A stretch of 64,000 nucleotides of DNA, from NCBI GenBank assembly GCA_963669155.1, contig OZ022578.1, positions 6,391,999 to 6,455,998 of the forward strand, in the 5' to 3' direction. The stretch's first letter is position 1. Each line of letters begins with the position of its first letter. The position numbers and the translations under genes were made by a program. This DNA comes from Arbacia lixula. Taxonomy: Eukaryota; Echinodermata; Echinoidea; Arbacioida; Arbaciidae. Of the stretch, positions 19,854-32,248 are shown piece by piece. The notes under the pieces were generated by a model, which was given only the letters and a program-made list of their open reading frames with translations, was not told the origin of the DNA and ran no database searches.

Positions 19854-20298
19854 TGTGATATATTTTCCACACATACATAAAAAAGCATGTGCATATAGTG
19901 TGATATATTTTCCACACATACATAAAAAAGCATGTGCATATAGTGTGATATATTTTCCACACATACATAAAAAAGCATGTGCATATAGTGTGATATATTT
20001 TCCACACATACATAAAAAAGCATGTGCATATAGTGTGATATATTTTCCACACATACATAAAAAAGCATGTGCATATAGTGTGATATATTTTCCACACATA
20101 CATAAAAAAGCATGTGCATATAGTGTGATATATTTTCCACACATACATAAAAAAGCATGTGCATATAGTGTGATATATTTTCCACACATACATAAAAAAG
20201 CATGTGCATATAGTGTGGTATATTTTCCACACATACATAAAAAAGCATGTGCATATAGTGTGATATATTTTTCACACATACATAAAAAAGCATGTGCA
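19809..20298 (+). repeat. 45-bp minisatellite, about 11 copies
   Basis: The unit TGTGATATATTTTCCACACA plus TACATAAAAAAGCATGTGCATATAG is repeated with almost no variation except in the last two copies. Long frames open on both strands (VIYFPHIHKKACAYS and its antisense) only because 45 is divisible by three. The unit is a segment of the Penelope arm repeat, seen once at 21510-21545 in inverse. Confidence 0.95.
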
Positions 20299-21173
20299 GC
20301 CACTCCCTCAAAAGCATACCATACAGCCAGGCACTACGAATCCGAAGAATCTGTTCAACACCTGATCGTGAAGACCACCACCTCAAACAACTACAACATA
20401 ACTTTGAAGCCCGAAATTACCAACCACACACTGTCAGACAACAAATACAAAAAGCTAAAGAAAAGCCCAGAGAACAACTACTCAAATACACACCACATTC
20501 TGAAAAACACAACGACACCGTCTTCTGCACAGTACCCTTCTCCCCCGCCACTGCCAAAATCCCAAGCATAATAAAAAAACACTTTCCCATCCTACAACAA
20601 GGAAACACAACCAAAACCATCTTCCCCAAACCCCCAACAACGTCGTACAGACGAGGACGCACGCTGCGGGACCTGCTCGTAAAGGCGGGACACCCATTCC
20701 CCCGCCAAAACGAAAACGAACACGAGTCGCCCATGCCCAATGGGTTCTTCCAATGTCCATCCCAAAGATGCATAATCCATAAACACATAACAAACACTTC
20801 CAATTTCAAAAGCACAGTCACTAACCAAGAATACCCCATAACCTCACACATCACATGCAAATCCAGTTGGATAATATATCTCATCACCTGCACTCAATGC
20901 AACAAACAATATGTTGGCAAAACAGAAACCACACTATACACACGCTTCAACAACACACGATCCGAAATAAAAAACTTCCACTCGACATCACAACACAAAA
21001 CACTACCATACACAGTACATTTCAATCTTCCATCCCATTCAGTAGACAATGTCCGAATCACCGGTATCGAATCGATTCATAAGAAATCCCGCCAAACAAT
21101 CCTCCACCGAGAATCCTTCTGGATATCCAAACTCAAAACCCTACAGCCAGATGGGATCAATGTCGACCAATAA
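20299..21173 (+). CDS. Penelope-like polyprotein C-terminal part with GIY-YIG endonuclease (5'-truncated)
   Basis: The open frame enters from the minisatellite, so there is no true start. It begins in the post-RT region (LKSIPYSQALRIRRICS), continues through a basic linker (SYRRGRTLRDLLVKA) and reaches the endonuclease. There, IIYLITCTQCNKQYVGKTE matches the GIY-YIG first motif, with TRFNNTRSEIKN following. The cysteine pair C-x-x-C within that motif is typical of Penelope elements. HRESFWISKLKTLQPDGIN near the end supplies the usual Glu and the terminal W-I-x-x-L-x-T-x-x-P-x-G-x-N block. This nuclease nicks DNA for target-primed reverse transcription. The ORF itself is intact to its stop, but the element cannot be autonomous without RT. 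Confidence 0.88.
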
Positions 21174-21259
21174 TAAAATCCACACACCAACACATCAGGC
21201 ACACTAAAACCTTTGTTCTACATACATATATTTAATGTGTCTGTAAAAATATAATAACA

Positions 21260-21463
21260 ACAAATGACACATATATATCATGTGCATATTCATGTGAAAT
21301 GTATATCTGATGTATGTGTATGTATATGGATAAGAACAGATTCATGCCAAATTGTATACATGTATATTTCAAGTGTGCATAATATCATAATCATGCCAAA
21401 TTATATATATACATCTATACGTCATGTACATGTGTATATGAAGATAATCGTGACAAATCATCT

Positions 21464-21504
<41 letters not shown>

Positions 21505-22640
21505 TGCTTTTTTTGTATGTATGTGTGGAAAATATATCACACTATTTATATACTGATGCCCTCCACAAACACAGGTCTTGACACTAAAAGTAACATCCGT
21601 GTCACTTTTAAATACCATATTATTATTACTATTAAATATAATAACGACAAATGATACATATATATGATGTGCATATTCGGGTAAAATTGTGTATATCTGA
21701 TGCATGTGAATGTGTATGGATAAGAACAGACTCATACCAAATTGTATACATGTATATTTCAAGTATGTGTGCATAATACCATAATCATGCCAAATTATAT
21801 ATATCTACACTTCATGTACATGTGTATATGAAGATAATCGTGACAAATCATTTATACCTAAATATATACATACATATGTATATGTTTTTTTGTATGTGTG
21901 TGTGGACAATATATCACACTATTTGTATACTAATGCCCTCCACAAACACAGGTCATATTAGTATTACTATTACATATATATGATGTGCATAGTCATGTCA
22001 AATTGTGTATATCTGATGTATGTGTATATGTATGGATAAGAACAGATTGATGCCAAATTGTATACATGTATATTTCAAGTGTGCATAATATCATAATCAT
22101 GCCAAATTATATATATACATCTATACGTCATGTACATGTGTATATGAAGATAATCGTGACAAATCATCTTTACATATATATATATATATATGCACATGCT
22201 TTTTTGTATGTATGTGTGGAAAATATATCACACTATTTATATACTGATGCCCTCCACAAACACAGGTCTTGACACTAAAAGTAACATCCGTGTCACTTTT
22301 AAATATTATATTAGTATTACTATTACATATATATGATGTGCATAGTCATGTCAAATTGTGTATATCTGATGTATGTGTATGTGTATGGATAAGAACAGAT
22401 TCATGCCAAATTGTATACATGTATATTTCAAGTATGCGTGCAAAATACCATAATCATGTCAAATTATATATATATATATATCTATACTTCATGCACATGT
22501 GCATATGAAGATAATCGTGACAAATCATCTATATATATATATACTTGTTCTTATGTACGTATGTGTGGAAAATATACCACACTACAATGTATTTGTATAC
22601 CGATGCTCCCCACAGACACAGGTCATGACACTACAAGTAA
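21260..22640 (+). repeat. Four tandem copies of a 316-390 bp AT-rich unit
   Basis: GGATAAGAACAGA recurs at 21328, 21718, 22034 and 22387. Each copy also has GAAGATAATCGTGACAAATC (except where diverged) and CCCTCCACAAACACAGGTC. The last copies form part of the right inverted arm. Confidence 0.85.
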
Positions 22641-22996
22641 CATCCATGTCACAGGTCAACAACCCACACTTCACTGCACACCACTCATCAAACACACTAC
22701 ACACAAATCATAACAAGCATACCCACAGCACAGACAACCGCCGCCAGGCAAGGTAAAACACTTTAAACCATTTATTCTAAAACATTTTTCATACCTAATT
22801 TTTGCTATGTTTTTGATGCTTGATTTGATTTGATTTGATTTGATTGATATTGCCATATATGTTTGCTTATACAGTGTATTTGTTAATGTTTATACTTCAG
22901 AACTTGACTGAAGAAGGCCTAACAGCCGAAAGCTTTCAATTAAACTTGGAAGGTCCAGCTACGCCCCAGCTCCTAGACTCTCTTTTCGCATTTATA
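22188..22996 (+). repeat. Right inverted arm of the Penelope-like element
   Basis: Partner of 19041-19853. It ends in CTCTCTTTTCGCATTTATA and, read on the plus strand, contains CTGAAGAAGGCCTAACAGCC just upstream of GAAAGCTTTC. Confidence 0.92.
22895..22945 (+). ncRNA. Hammerhead-ribozyme-like core (candidate)
   Basis: CTGAAGA at 22908-22914 fits the CUGANGA catalytic box. A short GGC/GCC stem with a six-base loop follows, then CGAAA (22927-22931) and a palindromic GAAAGCTTTC. The bases TTGA before the box can pair with TCAA after it. One unpaired A at the base of stem II and a very short stem III are imperfect. Penelope-like elements are known to carry hammerhead motifs in their terminal repeats. 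The inverted arm holds the same sequence near 19106-19145 on the minus strand. Confidence 0.25.
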
Positions 22997-23047
22997 TACT
23001 TCTGGAGCACCCGCACTTATCATGTCAAAGTTGAGAACTATTGCACT

Positions 23048-23088
<41 letters not shown>
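23048..23088. repeat. (TA)n microsatellite
   Basis: About 20 TA units just outside the Penelope-like element. Similar runs lie at 19017-19043 and 21467-21500. Confidence 0.95.
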
Positions 23089-23090
<2 letters not shown>

Positions 23091-23100
23091 TATGTAATAC

Positions 23101-23900
23101 ATGTAAAATCTTGAATCCGATATTGGTGTTATTAGAACTGTTATTGTTAGTAAAAGAAAAAGACAGTACATTCAGTTATAGTTGCAATAGCTGTATCAAA
23201 GGTATTGTAATTTTATTTCATTAATCAATCTTCTATTCAAAAATGTTATCACACTTATCATTAATGATTTTGTAAAAAAAAAAAAACAACTGAAAAAGCT
23301 GTACTCAATGCTGTGTTTGACTGTACTTTATTTGTCTTTGTCCGGTAATGCTGCTACATATCAGGATGGGCCATAGAAAAGGTTAGATGCCGAGGTATTT
23401 TATCTTTTGGTATAACGTTACTTTGTTTCGTGCAATGTCTTATAAGTTTATTTCAATGGGAATTTTATATAAACATTTTTTTGAGCTTCGGCTTGCGCCA
23501 CCAGTGAATATCTAATGAACCATGTCAAATATAATCTGATCAAATTTTGCCACTCCGGTTCAGTTTCCTTTTCAAATGCAAAGCGAAACACCGCCTTTAA
23601 CAATAGAAAACAATGTCTTTCTGAGGATTTATTCATTATTTTTTCTTGCGCCTAAGTTTAACAATCCACCTCGTATGGGCAATTGTTCGCTGTAATTTCA
23701 TCATATGAAGTATAATCATCATCGCTCTCAACCCCTAGAGAAAATTCGACGTTGCATTTATCATTGCAATCCTAACGTTAATTGACCCGGACTGGATCCT
23801 TTCTGTGTCGTTGTGTAGCGTGTGTGTGGGCACACTCTATCTGCACTGAAGAGTTTGATTATAACACGCTCTCCCGTCCTCCACGTCCCCCTGGGCATCA
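23101..23900. other. No gene seen
   Basis: AT-rich spacer between the Penelope-like element and the purine tract. Nothing coding is recognisable. Confidence 0.55.
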
Positions 23901-23910
23901 TGAGCGCGCT

Positions 23911-24490
23911 GTATTGAGAGAGAAAGAAGGAGAGAGAGAGAGATAGGGGCAGAGGAAGAGAGAGAGAGAGAGAGAGAAAGAGAAAGGAGATGGATAGAGA
24001 GATACAGAGAGAGGAGGGGGAAGAACGAGGGATAGAGGGTAAAGAGGGAGGAGGGAAAAGGAGGGAGGTAATGGAAAAAGCAATGGCGAGGGAAGAAAAT
24101 AGAAAGGAGAGGTGGTGTATGTGTGTGTATGAGAGACAGAAAATGAGAGAGAGGAAGGGGTGTGTGTATGTGTGTATGAGAGACAGAGAGAGAGAGAGAG
24201 GAAGGTGTGTGGGGGCGGGGGGGGGGGAGGGGTAAGACAGGTAGATAGAGCGGGGGAAACAGGAGGAGCGCGATGAAATAAGAAAAGGAAAGAAAGTGAA
24301 ACGGGGAGAAACAGACAGAGGTGGAAAAGAGGAGTGAAAGCGCGAGGAAAAAAGTGGATAGAAATGTTGAAGGATAGAGAGATAGGGGAAAGGAAGATGT
24401 TGAATGAGCCATGGGGAGAGATGAAAAAATAGCACAAAAAAGAGAGATGGTTGGAGACAAAGAGAGAGAGAGAGAAAGAGAGAGATACGC
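23911..24490 (+). repeat. Purine-rich (GA)n tract, about 580 bp
   Basis: The plus strand is overwhelmingly A and G, with GAGAGAGA runs, GGGGGGGGGAGGGG near 24220 and only rare pyrimidine clusters. Minus-strand frames rich in Ser, Leu and Pro are translation artefacts. Mirror-symmetric stretches could form triplex (H-DNA). It lies about 480 bp upstream of the arrestin start codon. Confidence 0.9.
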
Positions 24491-24967
24491 AGACAGATGG
24501 GGGAGGGGGTGCTTGAGTACGACAGTTTTCGACATCGCATAAATTTGAAATGAGGTCCCATTCGGCTAAAACTTGGTTCACCTGCAGGACGGCTAGGATG
24601 CGCTACAAGCTAAGGAGCGATGCTCGCGTAGCATCCGACCTCTGGAACGCCTACACCTCGGCTCATTCGCATCTGTCAAACGTCCACCGTGTAGCGGGTT
24701 GAATTTACGGGAATGGCGGCAGCAGAAAAATCACTGTGATAAACAAAAAGTCGGAGAGAATGAATTCATGCTCCAAACAGAGCGACCTTGCATCCATTCT
24801 GCCTCTACCCATCGATATATAGATGCGGCCATCCCAGCTTTATGAACGTGGCGCCACGCAACCATTGACTAGCATGTTTGTTCATCGCAGCATACGCACA
24901 TACACAAACACATACACATACACACACGGATGCTGCTCCGGTGTATCGTCTCCAGCTGTGCATTAAG

Positions 24968-25109
24968 ATGGCGCTACCGACCACCTACTCCTTGAGGGTC
25001 GACATCTTAGATATCGTTTTTGCGGACGATGACAGTGAGGAGTTCAAGCCTGGTGACGTCATCAATGGCTTCGTGCGCATCGTTCTCCAACACAAGAAGA
25101 CGTTTTTAG
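24968..25109 (+). CDS. Arrestin gene exon 1
   Basis: It encodes the first beta strands of the arrestin N domain, including the F-K-P-G-D-V-I-N-G-F-V strand pair typical of the fold. It ends ...TTTTTAG before donor GTGAGC, phase 1. Confidence 0.92.
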
Positions 25110-28100
25110 GTGAGCAAACACGTGTGAAGATCATTATATCAACTAAAACTGATACTTTTGAGAACAAATATATTCCTATGACCCTCTGTCTCTTTTCATT
25201 TGTGTTGTTCTTTTATTTAACTGTTTTCTTACAGCTCACTTAAAACCAAACTAAATCCCGAAGCTAGGAAAAATACATTGTAAATGTTACTGTTTCCATT
25301 ACTGTTTTCACTTACAGCTTTATCAAGCTTTTTTGCAAATCATGCATCATGATAACTATCATCATTGTTTTTTTTTTATCTAAATTCAAAATCATCCTCT
25401 ACTCTGTATCGAATTGTGGCTTAATACATCAACTTCATCAGCTATTGCTAAGAGGTATTACACTTATGTTTGTGGGGGCATTTTATTCTCAATTTCTCAA
25501 TTCAGCAAATCATTAATACGCCATTTGAAATTCAGTCGCTAAAATAGTTAACGCCGTATTTAAAATATAATGACAAAAGCCTGCTTTCATCACTTTGAGA
25601 CTAAAGAGTAGCATAGTCAAAAACCTTTGGCTAAACCAGATCAAAGAGAAATAAAGATTATACTGATAATAATAACAGTTTAAATGTGTGACTAGTTGAG
25701 TGCCCCACTTTTATGTAGATGAGAATGAAACAACACATAAGTATGAATCAATTGGGTTAATCAAAGGGGTCATTTCAATCAATGGATATCTTTATCATGT
25801 GCCTTACAACCTGTCAGCATTTTAATGTGGAACAAACGAGTTCAGAGTCGAAATATGAATAATTAACTGTGTTAATTACGTGTTTTCCTTGTCTCTTTCT
25901 TAGATATTGACATCAAGATAAAGGGCAAGTCAGTCACACACTGGACGAAGGTAGACAAGGTCTTCGGATCAACTGAGTACTTCTTCAAGGATAGCTGGAT
26001 TCTGTATGGAGAAGGTATTTTACGTGGAATATAATGTTTATTGATGCAAAACATATACCAGGTCATTGCAAGAAGACAAGGAAAACAGCATGGAATACAA
26101 TACACATAACTTACAAGACATTCAGGACGTTAGATAAAACCTTCCTAAAGTATTTTCCATTTTTGTAATTGTTTACAGCAATATCATATTAAGTTGATTT
26201 CTGTACAATAAAGTAAGAGAGGGACTGAATATAGGGAATGACCACTTTAACTGTCAGCAGTTTCAATCCCTTGTGCATATCATTAAAAATATATAGGTTT
26301 GGTGAGACTGTATATTATCATTACTAAACAGTTTTTTTTTTTTTTACAAATCCGAGATTCATCAAATGAAATATTGCACAAAGGAAATATAAACAAAAAA
26401 GAAAAATGAATACAATTTACCATGCAATTTCATTTAATACCACCACGATAAAATCATCGGTATTTATTTATTTATTTTATTTATTCAAGTCTTCTTTAAA
26501 AATACAGGGTAGGCAACCTCAGTTAAAAAAAAAAAAAAACTGCTTTACAGGTGCGCCCTGTATATACATACAAAACATTTACAATCTACCAACACCAGTA
26601 ATAACACAATTCCGAATACATTGTGCAAAGACGACTGTAAAACCCCACACGAGTACCGATACCAACATGAGCAACGCACGTGTACAGGGATATGAGCCTG
26701 AAATGAATCATTACATCTTCACCTGAGAAGGAGGTAGGGGTAGGAGAGGGGGAGCTCAGCGCTTCATACGCTAGAGCGCCAGCCCCCCCCCCCCCCCCCC
26801 TCCCCCGAGCGTGTTCTCAACAAGCAAACAGTGCAACCAAAAGATGCCCCAAGGATCTAAAATCTCTCCATACATTAATCAAATTGCGGTAAGGTGGTAT
26901 AATAGTATGCCTCATTAAGACAGCGTCCATCAACGCAACGGCCATTACACCTTCCCTCCCCCTCCTTCCCGTGAAAGATGCGCGCGAAGTGCTTTTATTT
27001 GTTCTTGTCAGCCATGATGGTGATAGGTTTTACGATCTGGTCAAACAGATAATGTTGGACAACGTTATATTCACAGGTTTGGTGTATGTGTGAACGAATA
27101 ATGTTTGGGAATCAGTATCTCGGGTAAAAGTGTTCATTCAGATTTCAAACCTTCACACACGTCTAAGCGGACCGGTCAAATTTAACCTGATAGACAGATG
27201 GAGGGGGAAAAAAGAAAACAAACACACCGTTCCGTGTAAGACGAATGTGCTGTTTGCCTTTACCAGCTTCACGCAATATTGAATGGAATATTTTATTTAC
27301 TCCTTTTTTATGTCACATAACTTCTATTTTCTAATCTAACAGTAAGATTATCACTTGTGCGCTGACATTTTAATAATGGGGATTAATAGGTTAACGTGAT
27401 GTAAGATGATTAGCACCATAGTATTTGCCTGAGCACTGCCAGTAGAAGATACAAATCCAAATGCATGCATCACTCTGTTTGGCACAGAACATGGCATAGG
27501 AGGAGAATGATAACACCCCTGCGCGTACGTTAATGGCCCGGATGTCCTTTATCACGAAAACACGGTGCAAGCGGCGGACGCGTAATGCCTCGTCGCCTCG
27601 TCAATTACCGTTTCCACGGCGACCCCTCCGTCCGTACGACGTGACATTTACTGTAGATTGCGGCAAATCCGACGGGAAGCATTATGCGTGTATCGCACGC
27701 AGTTTCCCGCTCATATTTACGCGTGTAATTTAAGATCCAGATGTTTCAGTGTTTTCCTAGCGATCGCTCGAGTCATCACGAGCGCCGCATTTCGTGACGT
27801 CACAATGCAACATAAAATGAAGAAGGTCTCTGAAATGAGTAGGCTAATAGCATGATAACATGTTGAAGGTTTCTGGTATACTGTTATTAATTATTTTTGA
27901 GGTAGAAAAGGCAGATTAAGTACAGCGTGACTTACTGTAGACTAAAGCATTTCACACCAACCAATGCCCGTGAATGACCAAAGAGTACAAGGTCCGATTT
28001 CAAAGTTGTCCTTATTGATCAATGACATGTCATCCAAAATACTTATACCAAATAATTACATGATGATTTCGTTTCGAAAACGTATGTCTCGATTTATGTT

Positions 28101-31100
28101 GTTGTCAGTCCCATGGTTGCATAACAAACATTATTATATCACACTTGGGATGTTGAGTAATTGAGTCAAACAAATCTTGTTTTCAGTCAAGCCGTGCTTG
28201 AAGAGATGATAAGTAGCAAACCATTCAGATTTTACCTTGAATAAATACATTACCTGTTTCAGTGTGTGTTAGTATATAATATCGGAGAGAGGTTAGTGGA
28301 ATGTTGAAGTAGGCAGAACTCTTTCTGGGTGTTGTGTCAATGGCCGGACAATGTTTAATTCACCACTCCTGGCACGCATCTACCAATTTACGGTCGATAT
28401 GAGCAAGACTTAGTTCCTATTTCTCCATATAGGCCTTTAGGCATATTGCTACTGCCACTATATAGGTACATCACGATGATGAGTTTTATGATCAGTCTCC
28501 ACTGTCGTATACATCATATCGGTATGATAGGAAAAAGAGGGCAGAAAGAATCAAGCTCAAATCATGTTAAGACCTACTCAGTTGTTGATGTTATTCATAG
28601 TTGACATGGTGGGGTAAAGATAGAAAGAGAGGTTGATATATCGATGGATATGTTGGGCCTGTGTTGCTGCATTGGGATGTAGCCCGATTTGTGTTGTAAA
28701 AAATTTAATGCATACGCAAAGACGTGTAGGCCTATAGGCGTTTGGTTTAAATATTCAATGTCCTGCTCATAACAGTTCCGCGCTTGCAGTATGTACACGC
28801 TAACCGAATGCATGGCGTAGTCACTACACGCATAAATGCGCTGGCGCCACCCCATTTACGAATACGTGGCGACCTTACTCCCAGTGCATGCAATGTATGC
28901 AGCGTATGAAGGCGCCCCGGGCTTTGCGAAATTCCATTTAGAAGTGAGCGGAGAGCAGCGTCGCTGGGCTGCGTGCGGTCAAAACATCAGAGCAATTATA
29001 TATCTACGATGCTTTCCCCGGGATACCGTATACAATATTTATCACATAATGTTTTATACGGTTTTATTCTATTAGATTTGATTTGATTTGATTTATTGAT
29101 TTTTCTGCTTGATTTCCAAAACATCAACTGATAATACAATGTTAGATGTACGTATCTATACACATACATAGATATTCTAGAACACTGATATAACAAAAAT
29201 GGATGAAATACAAATAACGGACTATTCAAAATAAGCCGAAGCTTGACGGAATGAAAGCCCAGAGTATATCGCATAATCCATGGTACAAAATGAACATGAT
29301 AAAGGTAAATCAAACAGAAGGGTTTCCATTATAAGCCGAAGCTTAAAAGTATTAAAGACCTTTGTACTAATCACATTTTATATACAAGATAGAGAGATAG
29401 TAAGCAAATCATCAACGTTGGTGAGGGTGATGGGACGAACTATCACTTCCGAGGCGATCTGGATGCAGCTGAGGAAAGATATATATAAAAAAAAAAGACG
29501 TGTACTACCCCAACTGCTATATGTTATCATTGACATGTGAACAGTTTTGTAGGCCACAATGTTGTCGTATCAAGTCGTCTAAGGATTATTGCAAGAATCA
29601 GAATGTTCATTGCTGAATCTGCTTGTTATAACCAGGGATGTGTTAGGAAGGAGAAGCAACTCGAGCATAATATATTCAAACATCTGCATTCCACAATCAC
29701 TACAATGCTTTGATGTCCCATGCGCGGCACCGACATTTAGCTGCTGTCAACTTGAAAAACAATATCTTTAATTCACTGTTTTGTCTCTGGAAGCTATGTT
29801 TCTTATCACATTTTGTGCAATTTTCAAAAAAGTTACGGGCAACACCACTAAACATCCTGTACTCAGTTTTCTTCTAAATAATTGTTGAATGATGCACAAA
29901 CGGAGATATAAGATAATATTCTTACTTCAACAATTAACAAATTTCTTCAATATCCGCAGATTTCCGCAAAGGTGGGATTCAATCATTATCAAAATCATAT
30001 CTTAAGCTGTTTATTTTCATTAACAGAGTTTGCGTGCATTTGAGTGCAACTGAGATATTTTAGTAAAAAAAACCTTTATTTTTGTTCGCTGATATCTCTT
30101 TTCCTCACAAAAATATTGATGCACTCCAACAGAACTGGACAAGCGAAATAAGACTCTACATTTCTTTTGTTCTATCTGAGAAACTGTTGTTAAGCAATCC
30201 TGTTCGTTATCATTAAAACACCTGAAAAGCACATGCTGAGAAGACATTTTTTCTTCGGCGGTGGTACGCATGGTTTCAAAGAAAGAAAGTTGTTTCATAT
30301 CCTTCCATAACATATCCCTGTTATAACGATGTGCGTTCTTTAGTTCTATCCTGTGTTGACTATTGTAACAGTCTTCTCTCCTCTCCAGTTCCCTCGACTC
30401 AATAGGCCATTTTCGTTATGTTGCAAATTATTCAAACAATTTGTTACCATTGGAAACCCTAAAGTTTGTCCGAGGTTTGTCCGAGTAGCAACAACTAATA
30501 GATTCAGAGTGCGTTCTAGCCATTGAAACTGAATCATGAACTACAGGTGAATATAATAACGCGTCACCAAGCAGCTAGGGGGAAATTTGTGAAACATTAC
30601 GAAAATGGCTTATTGGATCGGATTTAACAACTACTTAATGGGCAATTTTCGTTATGTATGTAAAATATATTCACGTGCTTCAAATAATACGTTACTAATG
30701 GTAACCCTAAAGCTTGTCTGAGGTCTGTCTGAGTAGCAACAACTAATACATTCAGAGTGTGTTCCATCCATTCAAACTGATTCACTAAATACAGGTATGA
30801 CAGGTGGATGTAATAACGCGTCACCATGCAGTTCGAGGAAAGTTGTAAATGCATTACTAAAATGGCTTATTGGGCAGCATGATTATCATTTCAGGTCTCC
30901 AGTACTCGTCTCAGCCACTCTTGATCTCACTGCATTGACATCCTTTGTGACAATGTTTTTTAATCATTAAATTACACTTGTTTAAAAAAATATCCTTAAT
31001 AACCAAGCTCCAAAATGTGGAGATAATTGTTTTGATTCATTGGCACCTCGATGGCAAATGATCGTTTCAGATAACAAGTTGCTCGTACTTTGATGTTTAC

Positions 31101-32209
31101 GTTTTTACTGGAAAGATTTATTTCTGATGATATACCTTTTCCGCTATGTACATAAATGTTACTCACGTTGTTACTAATGGTTACCCCAAAGCTTGTACCA
31201 GGTTTGTTTGAGGTTTTTCCATCAACAGCCCACAACGTTTTATTTCTGCCAGAAGCATCATGCATTATTAGTGACACTGTGATGGAAGTTACTAGTGGAT
31301 TGTCAGGTGTGATACACAATGGGCGTTGTTGTGTTCTGAATTAATTATCTGATACACACGCATGTTTAATTCCAAATATGTTCAATAGTTAAAATATCAT
31401 CGAATATTCAAAAGATTATTACAAGAATGATAATTAATGAAATATTACATAACCTGCTTCGAACAATTGACACCCCTTGACCATACGATGTGTAAGCTTC
31501 AGCTTGGTTCGAGTTGTGACTTTTATTTTATTATTAAATGTGCCGAAAGCTTATTTTAACGCTAAATATTTGTTGTGATTTGTAAACGAAACATCACATA
31601 CATTTACTCTTTGGGCCCTATGGGAAATGCGCGTTATAAGTAATAAGTGATAATGGTAATGATAATGATAACAATATAAAAAAATGAATTTCAGATAAAA
31701 TACATTATTAATCGCGTTCATGTATCTTATAGTAGATACATGTTGCTATAACCATTTGTATGATTTTCGCTCTAACCGAATACATCATCTCGGTATACTT
31801 TGTCTTGTGTTGTTGTAATTTGTTGGTTCTTATTGGCAAGTAGTTGTATTTCACTTCCACATTTCCCTGTTTTTTCAATTCTCAATTGTTGTTCCTGTCC
31901 TGTCGTTTTGTATCATGTAACGTAATCGGTCGTCACGTAGGTTATCACTAGGGGAGCGTCACAAGACCTTTAGCAACCTCTGGGGTGAAAGTTAACGTCA
32001 TTAGTAGTCAGCTTGGCGGGGTTAACTTGACAGGAATCAGGCGTAATAGTGAACACATGTAAATGCATGCGAAGAGGGACACACACATACACTCCCACAC
32101 ATACAGTCCACATATACACACGCATATTTACAAATACAAATACATGTAAATACATGTGGTTTATGCTTGTGCAATCTCTTAAACATATGAATATATATTT
32201 ATAAAGACC

Positions 32210-32248
<39 letters not shown>

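Larger units (their letters stand above)
19017..23000 (+). mobile_element. Truncated Penelope-like element between inverted arms
   Basis: The core is an ORF with the C-terminal part of a Penelope-like polyprotein ending in a GIY-YIG endonuclease (20299-21173). About 810-bp inverted arms flank it (19041-19853 and 22188-22996). The RT domain is absent: a 45-bp minisatellite abuts the surviving part. Terminal repeats in inverted or tandem order are a known Penelope feature. The element begins about ten bases beyond the target duplication of the Ty3 element. Confidence 0.8.

Noticed and set aside
19324..20571. Long plus- and minus-strand frames of 15-residue repeats (up to 304 codons)
   Set aside because: Translations of the 45-bp minisatellite; only the part after 20298 on the plus strand is homologous to Penelope proteins.
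23761..24581. Ser/Leu/Pro-rich minus-strand frames of 227-266 codons
   Set aside because: Low-complexity translation of the GA tract; three overlapping frames are open at once.
27533..27733. 66-codon basic frame in arrestin intron 2
   Set aside because: Local GC-rich patch, no acceptor or donor and no homology recognised.
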